Assembly (NCBI GenBank): GCA_019638485.1 | Contig: JAHBTP010000001.1 | Location: forward strand, 806,001 to 870,000 | DNA: 64,000 bases | Origin: Ferruginibacter sp. | Lineage (GTDB): Bacteria; Bacteroidota; Bacteroidia; Chitinophagales; Chitinophagaceae | Direction: 5' to 3' | Shown: positions 47,301 to 58,175 of the stretch, one piece after another | Position numbering within the stretch: position 1 is the stretch's first letter | Layout of the letters: each line of letters starts with the position of its first letter | Made by a program: the position numbers and the translations under genes | The notes under the pieces: model-generated | The model's input: the letters and a program-made list of their open reading frames with translations, nothing else | The model's database searches: none | What the model was told of the DNA's origin: nothing

Positions 47301-47334
47301 AAAAGATAACGGGAGATTTTAACCTCCTGTTATC
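47301..47334 (-). terminator. Terminator after the M14 peptidase gene
   Basis: The stem gataacgggag/ctcctgttatc (11 bp, one G-T pair) with an 8-nt loop, and A's at 47301-47304 that give a U run on the minus strand. Confidence 0.7.
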
Positions 47335-47353
47335 TCTATTATAATTTCAGTTA

Positions 47354-49867
47354 TTATTCACCTACAAGAAATACAGCGTTGAAGAACATGAGTTTGCCAT
47401 TTTCCCAAAATTGCCTGAATAAAACATCATCGTTTAAGAATACCACATTACCTCGACCCAGTTCTTGTACGGCAAATAAAACTCCATTATTTAAACTCTT
47501 TTTAAGTTTGGTTCCTACAAAACCTGAAATGGCTTTTTCTGATTTCAAAACGCCAACATTCCACCCTTCACCGGGTTTTATTGGGTCAAAAAGCACATCA
47601 TCTGATTTTAAAGTATAATAAAAATCAGGATATCCAAACATTAGCGGATGCGTATTGTCTATCCATACCTTAAAAATTGCACCAGGTGTTGTTTCAGAAA
47701 TTTCATCTCTTTCACGGTTCTTATATATTGACGGATTGATATCATTTTTTTTAAGTGTATCTTCCTTTTTTTCCTTTTGTTTTATTGCGCTCCATGGTTG
47801 TTTAGCCAGTTGTCTGGCTCCACCTTCTAATGCAACAATTTTTCCTCCGGCTTGAATCCATGCTGCAAGTTGTTCTTGAGTATTTTTATCATTTAAGAAA
47901 TCGTATCTTCCATCGGCCATAATTAAAACATCTACTGTTGACCAATTCATCTGTTTCACGTTATTGGCATTAACCAAATGAATAGGGTAGTTTAATTCGT
48001 TGTCAAAATAACTCCAAACCTCCCCCATAGCGTAGGAGCTTGTTCCTTCTCCGGCAACCAATACAATATTAGGTTTCTTAATAGCACGCACATCACCACT
48101 TCCAAAATCAGCACCTTTATCAACCATTCCGGATTTGGTTTCATAAAGTGTTACATTATTTTCATCTGCTATTCTTTTTACTATGTTCCATAAATTATCT
48201 CCAAAAGCATTATTTCCGGTTTTTAGAATAATTACTGTTCCGGAGTTAAACTGTTTATCATTTGTAAAAAAAGGAAGTTGTGCTACCCTAATCCGTATTC
48301 CTTCTTTTAAAAGTTGCGCTATAGCATGGGTGGTTCTACCACCTTCTAATGGGAACAAATATCCATAAGAATGAGTGGAAATACTGTTGTTAATTTTAGC
48401 TTTTGATGTGGGTTTAACTGTAAAGATTTGTTTTGTTGCAAACGCATTAATGCCATAACAATAGGGCATAGCCCAAGCTGTAATATCATAAGTGGCAGAG
48501 TCACTTAAAAATGTCTCAGGTTCAAATAATACCTTAACCATAGCGGCTTTTGGTTGTACACCACTGATCACCAAATCATTTGAAGAAATAGAAAAAGATT
48601 CCTCTTTTTTAGAAAAATAATTTATTCCCTTTCCACTACCTGATGATTCTCCATATTTGATTCCAACTTTGTCTAAAAGTTCTTTAAGGCTGTTGATACG
48701 TTCATCATCAGCGGGTGAATATTTCATAATATACGTTTTGTATTCACCAATTTTGCCGCTTGTAGCATCATTGAAATATTTTTCAAATTCATTTAATAAC
48801 CTGTTACTGTGTTTTGCTGCTACCTCCACGGTACTCATGCTTGTTGTAAAGTGATGTGCTACTCTTTCTACCAAGGTTAAAGTATCACCTTCAGCAGTAG
48901 TTATACCTAAACCGGCTCCTATACCAGCTTGTTCATAGGTAAATCCTATTGCTCCGTTATATATAGGATACGTATCACCGTAAGAAGGATAAAAAAGGTC
49001 GAATCGTTCTCGAGTAAAATAGAGCCAGTTATTGCGGTCAAAATACCCTGCATGATTTTTTCCTACATATACTTGAAATTCACGTTGCCAAGGAGTGATA
49101 ACATCATGATAGGGTTCTGCAGCAGGTGGAAAGAAATAGGGAACATTGTAACTCTGCTCATGCAAATCAATGTGAACTTGTGGTAGCCATTGGTTATACA
49201 AGGCAATGCGATATCGGCTTTCCATTTGTGTTTGCCAGGCCCAATCTCTATTTAGGTCAAAATTGTAATGATTGGTTCTACCGCCCGGCCATGGCTCTTT
49301 ATGCTCTCTACTTATAGGCAGGGGGTCAAAAACTTTACCTACTACACTATTGTACCAGTTAACATATCTGTCACGGCCATCAGGGTTTTCACATGGATCA
49401 ATCACTACTAATAAATTTTTTAACCACTCTTTTGATGCATTATTGTTAGGGTCTATAAGTGAAAAAAGGGTAAGCATTGCCGCTTCAGAAGAGGTGGGTT
49501 CGCTTCCATGTACATTGTAACTTAACCATACAATAGCCGGTGTTGATTTACTTCCGGCAGCGCTACTTTCTCCTTGTTTAGCCAATTGCAAATTATTCTT
49601 CCTAATATTTTCCAATTGGTTAATATTTGCTTCTGTACCTATAAAAGCAACTATTAGCGGGCGATGTTCATTTGTTTCACCATATTGCTTTAGTGAAACC
49701 ATTTTTGAATTTGCTGCCACATAATTAAAATACTCAACTATTTTATGATGTGGGGTAAATCGTGTTCCAATTTGATATCCTAAATATTCATCGGGCGATT
49801 TTACTTGTGCATGTACAAGCGTTGTTGAAAGTGAAGTCAATAAAACAAGGAAGAAGAACTTTTTCAA
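47354..49867 (-). CDS. Secreted M14-family zinc carboxypeptidase
   Basis: An 837-residue protein with a signal peptide (TLVHAQ). The M14 catalytic domain has the zinc ligands in NVHGSEPTSSE (His120, Glu123) and the later His in QVHIDLHEQ. A large C-terminal region contains a glutamine-amidotransferase-like part (LIMADGRYDFL). Such proteins are common exported peptidases in Bacteroidota. It follows the SusCD pair and may digest peptides for its uptake, but a terminator separates them. Confidence 0.85.
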   Translation of the reverse strand: MKKFFFLVLLTSLSTTLVHAQVKSPDEYLGYQIGTRFTPHHKIVEYFNYVAANSKMVSLKQYGETNEHRPLIVAFIGTEANINQLENIRKNNLQLAKQGESSAAGSKSTPAIVWLSYNVHGSEPTSSEAAMLTLFSLIDPNNNASKEWLKNLLVVIDPCENPDGRDRYVNWYNSVVGKVFDPLPISREHKEPWPGGRTNHYNFDLNRDWAWQTQMESRYRIALYNQWLPQVHIDLHEQSYNVPYFFPPAAEPYHDVITPWQREFQVYVGKNHAGYFDRNNWLYFTRERFDLFYPSYGDTYPIYNGAIGFTYEQAGIGAGLGITTAEGDTLTLVERVAHHFTTSMSTVEVAAKHSNRLLNEFEKYFNDATSGKIGEYKTYIMKYSPADDERINSLKELLDKVGIKYGESSGSGKGINYFSKKEESFSISSNDLVISGVQPKAAMVKVLFEPETFLSDSATYDITAWAMPYCYGINAFATKQIFTVKPTSKAKINNSISTHSYGYLFPLEGGRTTHAIAQLLKEGIRIRVAQLPFFTNDKQFNSGTVIILKTGNNAFGDNLWNIVKRIADENNVTLYETKSGMVDKGADFGSGDVRAIKKPNIVLVAGEGTSSYAMGEVWSYFDNELNYPIHLVNANNVKQMNWSTVDVLIMADGRYDFLNDKNTQEQLAAWIQAGGKIVALEGGARQLAKQPWSAIKQKEKKEDTLKKNDINPSIYKNRERDEISETTPGAIFKVWIDNTHPLMFGYPDFYYTLKSDDVLFDPIKPGEGWNVGVLKSEKAISGFVGTKLKKSLNNGVLFAVQELGRGNVVFLNDDVLFRQFWENGKLMFFNAVFLVGE

Positions 49868-49896
49868 TGTATGGAATTTTAAGTATGTATTAAATT

Positions 49897-49935
49897 AAAA
49901 AGGCAAAAGTATTTAAAAAGTACTTTTGCCTTTTT
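49897..49935 (-). terminator. Terminator after susCD
   Basis: A perfect 15-bp stem aaaaaggcaaaagta/tacttttgccttttt with a 9-nt loop, between the SusD-like stop and the peptidase start. Confidence 0.85.
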
Positions 49936-49954
49936 TGAAATTATTCAGATAAAA

Positions 49955-51301
49955 TTAATAGCCATCATTTTGTTGGAGTATTGTGCTTCCCACTGCATTT
50001 ATTTCTCTTAATGGAATTGGGAATACTAATTGATTAGCGTCATAAGTAAAACCATCAACAGATTGCTTTAGCCTTTTAATATCATGAATACGTTGTCCTT
50101 CATGTGCAATTTCAAGGTGTCTTTCTAAAATAATATCATCTAATGTAAGAGATGCAATAGGGCTAAGGCCAACCCTGCTGCGGATGGTAGTGATATCATC
50201 ATCCGGTGTAGCACCAACGCTTGTGCTCAATCTGAAATTACATTCTGCACGGGTAAGATACATTTCTGCCAAACGAATCTGAGGAAGAAAACGGTAATTA
50301 TATCTCCATTTACCGCTGTAATAGGTGTCATCAGAATCCCAGAATAGTGCTAACCTTGCATCTCCCGGTTCATATAAATCAAGATGAGCTTGATTTATTT
50401 CCACATCTCCATCACGAGCGCCATAGTCGCTGGTTGACCAAAACAAGAACATATCATTTTCACCGTCCTGTGCCGTTACCGGTAAAATAAATATATCTTC
50501 AGAACTCGGAGCAATGTTGTTAAACGCATCTTTATAATTAGCCGTTAAGCTGGCGCCTGAATTTTCTATCACATCATCAGCCTCGTCTCTTGCTTTTTCA
50601 TAATCCTCCATCTGTAAATATACCCTTGATAAAATGGCTGCAGCTGCGTACTTGCCTCCATAAGGGCCAATTTCATCATCCATTAATGATTTGGAAGTAA
50701 TTAAATCACTTAAGATTAAAGCATAAGTTTCTTGAATTGTTTTTCTTGGTGCCATATTATCTTCAGTAATTTGGCCATTAACCGTTGGTTCCGTAACTAA
50801 TTGCAATCCTAGGTTTGTTGTTACGTTTCCGGCGCTGTATGGTTTTGCATATAGCTCAACCAAGTTAAAATAAATTGTTCCTCTCAAGAAAAGGGCTTCA
50901 CCTTGTATGCGATCTCTATCATCAACATTTACCTTATCTAAATTTGCCAAAATATTATTGCAGATATTAATCACCTTGTATGAGCTACTCCAAGTAGAAG
51001 CCACATAGCTATTATTAGTAAGAATGGACTTTCTGTACATTTCTCTTGGTTGGTTATACGTTCCTACCCAGCGAATTTCTCCACCGGCTCCAAGCAGTTC
51101 GGAATACAGCATATAATCCCCGCCTAAATTCCAGGCGGCGCTTGCTGCGTCATAAGCGCCATTAAGTGCTGCTTTTATATTTTCATCATTATCAAAAACA
51201 AGTTCTTCAGGAACATCCTGCGTGGGGTTTATATCCAATTGTTTTGAACATCCTATAGTAAGGAAAATTGCCCCCATGAATATTATTAGATACTTTTTCA
51301 T
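49955..51301 (-). CDS. SusD/RagB-family nutrient-binding lipoprotein
   Basis: A 448-residue lipoprotein (FLTIGC) with the SusD fold: an N-terminal helical TPR-like part (NNILANLDKVN, GEALFLRGTIYFNLVELYAKPY) and the C-terminal LPQIRLAEMYLTRAECNFRL and HEGQRIHDIKRL. It caps the SusC barrel encoded upstream and binds the substrate. The substrate cannot be read; no glycoside hydrolase lies nearby, so a peptide or other compound is possible. Confidence 0.93.
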   Translation of the reverse strand: MKKYLIIFMGAIFLTIGCSKQLDINPTQDVPEELVFDNDENIKAALNGAYDAASAAWNLGGDYMLYSELLGAGGEIRWVGTYNQPREMYRKSILTNNSYVASTWSSSYKVINICNNILANLDKVNVDDRDRIQGEALFLRGTIYFNLVELYAKPYSAGNVTTNLGLQLVTEPTVNGQITEDNMAPRKTIQETYALILSDLITSKSLMDDEIGPYGGKYAAAAILSRVYLQMEDYEKARDEADDVIENSGASLTANYKDAFNNIAPSSEDIFILPVTAQDGENDMFLFWSTSDYGARDGDVEINQAHLDLYEPGDARLALFWDSDDTYYSGKWRYNYRFLPQIRLAEMYLTRAECNFRLSTSVGATPDDDITTIRSRVGLSPIASLTLDDIILERHLEIAHEGQRIHDIKRLKQSVDGFTYDANQLVFPIPLREINAVGSTILQQNDGY

Positions 51302-51331
51302 TTTTATTTATTGAAAGAGTTAGTGTATAAT

Positions 51332-54300
51332 TTAAAATCCTACATTAAGGCCAAACGAAATATTTTTAATTTGAGGAGCTGAATAAAAATCAGAGCCTTG
51401 GTTTCTGTTGGTAGCACGATAATCAGTGTTTACCTCAGGATCCCATCCGGGGTACTTGGTAAAGGTGAGGAGGTTAACGGCTGTAACATAAACTCTCAGG
51501 CTATTCAACTTTATTTTTTCCAAAATTTGTTTAGGGAATGTATAACCGATGGTAATGTTTTTTAATCTTACATAAGTACCATCATACACATAGCGGCTGG
51601 AGGCACCAGTACCATTGCCATAATCAAGACGAAGTTGTGGAACGTTTGTAATATCGCCCGGATTTTGCCATCTGTCTAACTGGTCAGCGGTTTGGTTGTC
51701 AAACCAATCAAAACTGGCACTCATAAATCCACCCGCTCCGTTTTGGATTTTATTTCCAAATACACCCTGGAATAAAAAGGAAAGGTCAAAACCTTTATAG
51801 GAAACTGTATTACTAAAGCCTGCAATTAACTTAGGATTGGGATCGCCAATAATAAAATTTCCAGCTTCATTATAATCGTTTGTTTTGGTAACACCATCTT
51901 GCATATAATATAATGCATCCCCATTATCAGGGTCTGCCCCGGCAAATTTAGGGCCGTAGAATACACCGATAGATTGTCCTACAATTAATGAATTCATATA
52001 TCTCCCATCATTACCTGCAATTAATTTTTGTTCACCGTCAAGACGAACAATTTTATTTCTGTTTCTTGAAATATTGATAGAAGAAGACCATTTTAAATCT
52101 TTGGTTGAAATATTTTCGGTATTCAATACAAATTCAAAACCTTTATTCGACATGGCTCCAATATTTACTGTTCTTATATCAAAACCGGTATTTCCCGGAA
52201 CAGGTACGAGATAGATCAAATCTTCTGTTTTACGGCTATAATAATCAATTTCGCCACTAATCCTATTGTTCAAAATGCCAAAGTCTAGTCCAATATCTAC
52301 TTGATTAGATTTTTCCCATTTCAAATCGGGATTTGCTAATTGCGATGGGGAGAGACCACCTGTTCCATTGTAAGAAACGCCATTCCATAGTCCCATGTGG
52401 GCATAATCTCCAAATCCATCTGCATTACCCGTTAACCCCCAACTTGCTCTAAGTTTTAAGAAGCTGATGGAGGGTGTACTTTGCATAAACGACTCCTGGC
52501 TAATTACCCAACCGGCAGATACAGCAGGGAAGAAGCCGTATCTATTGTTAGCTCCAAATACGGAAGAACCATCCACTCTACCGCTTAAAGAAAATAAGTA
52601 TCTGTCTTTATACTTATAGTTAGCTCTTGCAAAATAGGAGAGGAATGATGAATTGTCTGCCTCAGAAGTACCGCCTTTAATTAAACCTGCGCTGGCAAGT
52701 TTTTGTAATGATTCAACCGGAAATTCTTCACCATAGACATACGCCCAATCTGATGAATATTTTTGGAAAGATGTTCCTAAAACCGCATCAATATCATGAT
52801 GTACGTTTATTTTTCTTTTAAAACTAAAATAATTGCTCGCGTTATAATCTAAAGAGCGATACCAGCTTGATTGACCGTATCCGTTGGTTCCACTACCGTA
52901 TGTAGTATTAAAACCATAAAATTCATTATCATTTTCATTTTGAACATCTATACCAAACTCTGATCTGAATGAGAATGCCGGAGTGAAATTATATTGTCCG
53001 TAAAAACTTCCAATATTACGGTAGGTTACAGATTTCCAATAACCTTCTTTATAATCCACATAAGGGTTGCCGTAAGTAGTAACCGGTCTGTTATAAAGAT
53101 TTCCATCTAAATCTCTTAGTGGAGTAATAGGAGCCAGGGCCACCATTTGCAGTGGAGTAGCAAATTCATTATCTACTTGAACTCTTCTGCGGTTTGTTTG
53201 AGAAAGGCTAAGATTAAAACCTAATTTAAATTTATCGGTAACGGTTTGTTCAAGGTTTATCCTGCCTGAATATCGTTTCAGTTCATTTCCAACCAAAATG
53301 CCATCTTGTGATACATGGGCTAAGCTAATGTAGAACTTTGTTTTATCAGTACCTCCTGTAGCTGATAAATCAATATTTGAAGTTCTTGCCTCATCATTGA
53401 ATGCTAATTTTTGCCAGTCCGTGTTTGTTTCTAAAGTTCTCCAATCACTCCATCCTGAATATCGAGTTAATCTTCCTTCTACAAATTCGAGCCATGAGTC
53501 TTCATATTGGTCAGGGTCGAGTGGGTCAATGCCTTCAATATGGTCACTGTTGATTGCAGCTTCACGAATTAAATCAACATATTGTTTAGCATTTAAGAAT
53601 TTTCGCAAATGTGTAGGCTTGTTAAAACCATATTGAAAATTCGCTTGTATATTAGTTTTTCCTGCTCTTCCTTTTTTTGTAGTAATCATTACTACCCCAT
53701 TTGCTGCACGAGAACCATATATAGCTGCTGCAGAAGCATCTTTTAAAATATCAAAGGATTCGATATCATTAAAATTAATATCAGCAAGCGGATTACCGGC
53801 AAATGAACCGGTACTGATAGGTACTCCATCAATAACATATAAAGGACTATTTGATGCAGAGATTGATGAAGCACCTCTAATAAGTACTTTAATATCTTCA
53901 CCAACTTTTCCACTATTTGCTTCAACAAAAACGCCGGCAGCACGACCTTGCAATGCCTGGTCAAGATTTACCACAGGCATGTGTTCTACTTCACTACCTT
54001 TTACTTTGGCAATATTACCTGTTAGATCTTTCTTAATTTTTGTACCATAGCCGATTACCACTATTTCATCCAAATTAGCAGCATCGCTGGGTTGCAATTT
54101 TATATTCATCAAAGGTGATACACCCATCTCCTGCGTTTTATAACCAATAGCAGAAAAGATTAAAACATCTTTTTGTTGCGGTGCATGGATAGAAAATGAA
54201 CCATCTGCACTACTTGCCGTTCCTGCAGAAGTAGATTTCACTACAATGGATGCATTGGGTATTGGGCTGCCTGTTTTGGCATCTGTAATTGTTCCTTTTA

Positions 54301-54376
54301 CATCGGTTTGTGCAAGTAAAACCGAAGGGAAAAGAATAAAAACAATGCCCAAACTAAATAAGATAGACTTTGTCAT
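51332..54376 (-). CDS. SusC/RagA-family TonB-linked outer-membrane transporter
   Basis: A 1014-residue transporter with signal peptide, carboxypeptidase-like N-terminal domain (DVKGTITDAKTGSPIPNASI), plug domain (DEIVVIGYGTKIKKDLTG, IRGASSISASNSPLYVIDG, AAIYGSRAANGVVMITTKKG) and a large barrel ending in SFGLNVGF. It imports a ligand with energy from TonB and pairs with the SusD-like protein 30 bp downstream. Confidence 0.95.
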   Translation of the reverse strand: MTKSILFSLGIVFILFPSVLLAQTDVKGTITDAKTGSPIPNASIVVKSTSAGTASSADGSFSIHAPQQKDVLIFSAIGYKTQEMGVSPLMNIKLQPSDAANLDEIVVIGYGTKIKKDLTGNIAKVKGSEVEHMPVVNLDQALQGRAAGVFVEANSGKVGEDIKVLIRGASSISASNSPLYVIDGVPISTGSFAGNPLADINFNDIESFDILKDASAAAIYGSRAANGVVMITTKKGRAGKTNIQANFQYGFNKPTHLRKFLNAKQYVDLIREAAINSDHIEGIDPLDPDQYEDSWLEFVEGRLTRYSGWSDWRTLETNTDWQKLAFNDEARTSNIDLSATGGTDKTKFYISLAHVSQDGILVGNELKRYSGRINLEQTVTDKFKLGFNLSLSQTNRRRVQVDNEFATPLQMVALAPITPLRDLDGNLYNRPVTTYGNPYVDYKEGYWKSVTYRNIGSFYGQYNFTPAFSFRSEFGIDVQNENDNEFYGFNTTYGSGTNGYGQSSWYRSLDYNASNYFSFKRKINVHHDIDAVLGTSFQKYSSDWAYVYGEEFPVESLQKLASAGLIKGGTSEADNSSFLSYFARANYKYKDRYLFSLSGRVDGSSVFGANNRYGFFPAVSAGWVISQESFMQSTPSISFLKLRASWGLTGNADGFGDYAHMGLWNGVSYNGTGGLSPSQLANPDLKWEKSNQVDIGLDFGILNNRISGEIDYYSRKTEDLIYLVPVPGNTGFDIRTVNIGAMSNKGFEFVLNTENISTKDLKWSSSINISRNRNKIVRLDGEQKLIAGNDGRYMNSLIVGQSIGVFYGPKFAGADPDNGDALYYMQDGVTKTNDYNEAGNFIIGDPNPKLIAGFSNTVSYKGFDLSFLFQGVFGNKIQNGAGGFMSASFDWFDNQTADQLDRWQNPGDITNVPQLRLDYGNGTGASSRYVYDGTYVRLKNITIGYTFPKQILEKIKLNSLRVYVTAVNLLTFTKYPGWDPEVNTDYRATNRNQGSDFYSAPQIKNISFGLNVGF

Positions 54377-54819
54377 AAAATTGTAATTAAATTAAATTGA
54401 ATTCAAATTATGCTTTTTTTAACAATTATAAAAAAAGTTTCTTCACACATTAAAACAAATGAAATTATTAAGCTAAACTTAAATTAGTCTATTCGAATTG
54501 GCTATTATCGGCTATTTTATTGATAATTTAAAAAATTTAGAAAATGAATTTTTAATAATATTAATCTGAATCACTATGTGTATAAGTGAGAAATTTTTAA
54601 TTATAGAATATTTTTTGTATAGCCAATTTTACTTTTTTTAGAGGAGTACTTTTTGCATCATTCATTACTTGCCATTATCTTAAAGAATCAGGCAATACAT
54701 TGGTATTATCAAAAGAATTGGTGTTAAGAAAATACTCTTTTTATATCATTTACTTTTGCAAATCACGCTATGATGTAAACTATAGAGGTGCAGCATTAAT
54801 AATTCGTTTATGATTTGTT
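54377..54819. other. 443-bp divergent intergenic stretch (susC / MFS)
   Basis: Very AT-rich, with no coding frame of note and no RNA structure. It carries the upstream regions of susC (minus) and the MFS exporter (plus); only the -7 box at 54751-54758 for the latter is clear. Confidence 0.5.
54751..54758 (+). promoter_or_regulatory. -7 box of the MFS exporter gene
   Basis: TACTTTTG fits TAnnTTTG, 61 bp before the ATG. No -33 TTTG at the right distance. Confidence 0.45.
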
Positions 54820-56310
54820 ATGAAAAAGGATATTGAATTAAAGAGAGGATGGATTCTTGCTGCACTAATGTTGACCATGATGTTAGCCGCAATGGACTCT
54901 ACCATTGTTTCTACGGCTATTCCACAAATCGTTGGAGACCTTGGTGGTTTTACAAAGTTTTCATGGGTGTTTTCCATTTATTTATTGGCACAAGTTGTTA
55001 CCATTCCCATTTATGGAAAGCTGGCTGATATTTTCGGAAGAAAGAAGGTGCTGATTTTTGGAATTATTATTTTTCTATTAGGGTCTGTGGCTTGTGCATT
55101 TTCTTGGAATATATCGTCATTAATTATTTTTCGTGGTATTCAGGGTTTAGGTGCCGGATCCATTATGGCCACTGTGAATACTATTGCCGGCGATATTTAT
55201 TCGGTAGAAGAAAGAGCAAAAATTCAGGGATATCTTTCAAGTATGTGGGGAATTAGCGCTATCATAGGTCCGGCTATTGGTGGAGCATTGGCTGAGTATA
55301 TCAGTTGGCATTGGATATTTCTTATCAATATACCTATCGGTATTTTGTCTGTTTTTTTCCTTTTTAAATATTTTAAAGAAGAGGTTTCTTCTCAAAATCC
55401 TGTAATTGATTACAAAGGGGCTTTGCTTATGCTACTCCTTTTATCCTTACTCTTTATTTATTTGCTTGAAAGTGGTCAAAGCTGGGCTTGGCTATCGCCA
55501 ATAGGAATTGTATTACCACTCATGATTGTGTTGTTGGGAATATGGACATATTGGGTAGAAAAAAAGGCCAAAGAACCCATCATGCCTTTGAGTGTTTGGA
55601 AAAACAAAACATTGGCATTTACTAATCTCGCTATGGCGGGGATGGGAATTGTAATGATGGGGCCTGAAACCTTTCTACCCACTTTTGCCCAAGCTTCTCT
55701 GGGCTATGGGCCAATTATATCCGGATTTATTTTAGCCAGCATGAGTATTGGTTGGCCTGTTGCATCAGCACTTTCAGGGAAAATTTATTTGCGTATTGGT
55801 TTTCGTGAAACATCTTTATTAGGAGCCTTCCTGGTACTTTTTGCATGTATTGGTTTTTTGGTTATTCCACATCCTCAACCGATTGAATTATTAATTACTG
55901 ATCAGGTTTTGATTGGTGCCGGCTTTGGATTTTTGTCAACTCCGGCCTTGGTAGGTATCCAATCTATGGTGCCATGGCAGCAGCGAGGGGTAGTTACCAG
56001 TAGCAATATATTTGCTCGAAATTTGGGCCAAAGCTTAGGTGCAACTATTGTAGGTGCTATTTTTAATAATTCCTTCTTACAACAAATGCATCATGCTCCA
56101 TCAGGTTTCACGCTTTCTACTAAAGACATTATGAGTACCCTGCATGATAAAACACTTTCACTTGATATAACCACTTTTGTAAAAAATACGATTAATCACT
56201 CCATGCATAATGTGTATTGGGGGCTATTGATTTTTACGCTAATTATTATATATTTTCTTTATCATGTACCACATCGAAGTCCAAAGGATCATTCATTTAT
56301 TGATTTATAG
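54820..56310 (+). CDS. MFS drug exporter, DHA2 (14-helix) family
   Basis: A 496-residue transporter with 14 hydrophobic helices. It has the DHA2 motifs: LAAMDSTIVSTAIPQI in helix 1 (motif D1), GKLADIFGRKKVL (motif A), FRGIQGLGAGSIMAT (motif B) and GISAIIGPAIGGALAE (motif C). It would export small toxic compounds with proton exchange. The substrate is unknown, and it stands next to an aminotransferase gene 59 bp downstream. Confidence 0.9.
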   Translation: MKKDIELKRGWILAALMLTMMLAAMDSTIVSTAIPQIVGDLGGFTKFSWVFSIYLLAQVVTIPIYGKLADIFGRKKVLIFGIIIFLLGSVACAFSWNISSLIIFRGIQGLGAGSIMATVNTIAGDIYSVEERAKIQGYLSSMWGISAIIGPAIGGALAEYISWHWIFLINIPIGILSVFFLFKYFKEEVSSQNPVIDYKGALLMLLLLSLLFIYLLESGQSWAWLSPIGIVLPLMIVLLGIWTYWVEKKAKEPIMPLSVWKNKTLAFTNLAMAGMGIVMMGPETFLPTFAQASLGYGPIISGFILASMSIGWPVASALSGKIYLRIGFRETSLLGAFLVLFACIGFLVIPHPQPIELLITDQVLIGAGFGFLSTPALVGIQSMVPWQQRGVVTSSNIFARNLGQSLGATIVGAIFNNSFLQQMHHAPSGFTLSTKDIMSTLHDKTLSLDITTFVKNTINHSMHNVYWGLLIFTLIIIYFLYHVPHRSPKDHSFIDL

Positions 56311-56369
56311 AGAATGAGTATTAATACGAAAGTGTCTGTAATAGGCTGGTTGGAATTTATTATTTTTGT

Positions 56370-57512
56370 ATGAAGCAGAATAATTATCAGGCCAGATTAA
56401 TTGAAGAATTTAAAAAAGTTTACATGTCCAATAAGCCAATCTATGTTACCCGACCTTTTCTTCCGCCCCTTGAAGAATACACCGAATTATTAAAAGGAAT
56501 CTGGGAAAGTGGGATTCTTACTCATGGTGGAAAATTATTGCAACGCTTTGAATCAGAGCTATGTCAAAAACTAAATATTCAGGATATTGTAGTTGTTGGA
56601 AACGGCACCATTGCTATTCAAATGGCAATAAAAGCGCTTGAGTTGAAAGGTGAAATTATTACCACTCCATTTACCTGGGTTGCCACAGTTAGTGCCATTA
56701 AATGGGAAGGTTGTACACCTGTCTTTTGTGATATAAATCCAGAAACACTAAATATTGATTCGGCAAAAATTGAAAGTCTTATAACCAATAAAACGGTTGC
56801 CATCATGCCGGTACATGTTTTTGGAAACCCTTGTGAGGTAGAAGCGATTCATGCCATTGCTCAAAAACACGGACTTAAAGTTATTTACGATGCGGCTCAT
56901 GCAATTGGTAGCACTTTTCACGAAAAGAGCTTGCTTTGTTATGGTGATATTTCAACTACCAGTTTACATGCTACAAAAATTATAAATACTGCAGAGGGTG
57001 GGGCTTGTTTTACAACAAATGATGAATTACTGAAGAAATTGAAACGCATTCGTTTTTTTGGTCATAATGATAATAAGGAAATTGTAGAGGATGGTATAAA
57101 TGGTAAATTAACTGAGTTTCAAGCAGCTTTAGGTGTTGCAAACATGAAATACTATGATGCTGTATTTGAAGATCGAAAGCGAAAATGCTTGTTATATAAA
57201 TCATTGCTTAGTGCTCATAATCATTTGATATATCAAAAGCATATTCATGGGGAGCATAACTATTCCTACTTCCCTGTGATTTTTGAAAATGAGCACCAAG
57301 TGTTAAACGTAGAAAAAGCATTAAATGCTCAACAAATTTTTCCTCGAAGATATTTCTATCCTACTGTAAATACATTTTCAAAAATTGTAGAATATATGCC
57401 CACTCCAATTGCTGAAGATATTTCTAAAAGAATTTTGTGTCTTCCATTGTCTTTTAGTTTACAAGATGAGGATATGGAAGAAATTTGCAAGATATTAGGA
57501 AAGGCTTTGTAA
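56370..57512 (+). CDS. DegT/DnrJ/EryC1/StrS-family PLP aminotransferase
   Basis: A 380-residue PLP enzyme that usually aminates keto-sugars. Typical parts are TTPFTWVATVSAIKWEG, VIYDAAHAIGS and the PLP-lysine region STTSLHATKIINTAEGG. A TATTTTTG box (56361-56368) ends 1 bp before the first ATG. If it is the promoter, the real start may be ATG 56424 (MSNKPIYVTRPFLPP), which also gives the standard family N-terminus. No sugar-biosynthesis partners lie next to it; a glycosyltransferase begins at 63453. Confidence 0.87.
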   Translation: MKQNNYQARLIEEFKKVYMSNKPIYVTRPFLPPLEEYTELLKGIWESGILTHGGKLLQRFESELCQKLNIQDIVVVGNGTIAIQMAIKALELKGEIITTPFTWVATVSAIKWEGCTPVFCDINPETLNIDSAKIESLITNKTVAIMPVHVFGNPCEVEAIHAIAQKHGLKVIYDAAHAIGSTFHEKSLLCYGDISTTSLHATKIINTAEGGACFTTNDELLKKLKRIRFFGHNDNKEIVEDGINGKLTEFQAALGVANMKYYDAVFEDRKRKCLLYKSLLSAHNHLIYQKHIHGEHNYSYFPVIFENEHQVLNVEKALNAQQIFPRRYFYPTVNTFSKIVEYMPTPIAEDISKRILCLPLSFSLQDEDMEEICKILGKAL

Positions 57513-57549
57513 AAAGTTTGATGCAAAATTGGTCAATAATTATAGCAGG

Positions 57550-57942
57550 CTAAATACAGGATAAGGTAAGCAGGAAGAAGCTCTCCTCCGATGCATAGAC
57601 ACTATGTGGGATATCTTTTTGTAATGCCAGCATTTGACCCTTATTTAATGTTATAATCTTACCCTCAACGGTAAAATCTATTTTTCCTTCCAGCACCTGA
57701 ACACTAATTACTGATGCAGCTAAATGTTCTTTAATAGAAGCATTCGCATTTAACCCAATTAAAACAATTCGGAGTTTATCGGATTTGAAAACGGTAATTG
57801 AATTATGACCTGTTTCTATCCACGGTTTTTCTTCCTTAATTTGGTTAATAAACCTGTATAGATCAATCTCAACAACAGGAGCATTCAACATTCGCTCACC
57901 TTGTGGGCGAAGGGGAGTAGCTTCATTTGATTTATTTTCCAT
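57550..57942 (-). CDS. Cupin-domain protein
   Basis: A 130-residue single-domain cupin. The barrel part has IKEHLAASVISVQVLEGKIDFTVEGKIITLNKGQMLALQKDIPHSVYA; one His in motif 1 and one in motif 2 remain, so a metal site may be weak. The function is unknown. Its location next to the third NO-stress operon suggests co-regulation only by position. Confidence 0.75.
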   Translation of the reverse strand: MENKSNEATPLRPQGERMLNAPVVEIDLYRFINQIKEEKPWIETGHNSITVFKSDKLRIVLIGLNANASIKEHLAASVISVQVLEGKIDFTVEGKIITLNKGQMLALQKDIPHSVYASEESFFLLTLSCI

Positions 57943-58175
57943 AAAACATAGCTTTATCAGTGAATAAATGACAGATACAGGAGTAAAGCTAAATCAAATT
58001 ATCGGGATCCTAATCAATGTATATTTTTTAATGCCGGGTTGCTTAAAGATTATTTATAGCGATTAAAATTTAAATGTGATGGTTATTATACTTAGGTAGC
58101 TTGAAACACAATGTATCAGAAGCCAATAGTTACCATTTTATTAATTTACATCTCAATGACTTTGGCAGCTTTTAT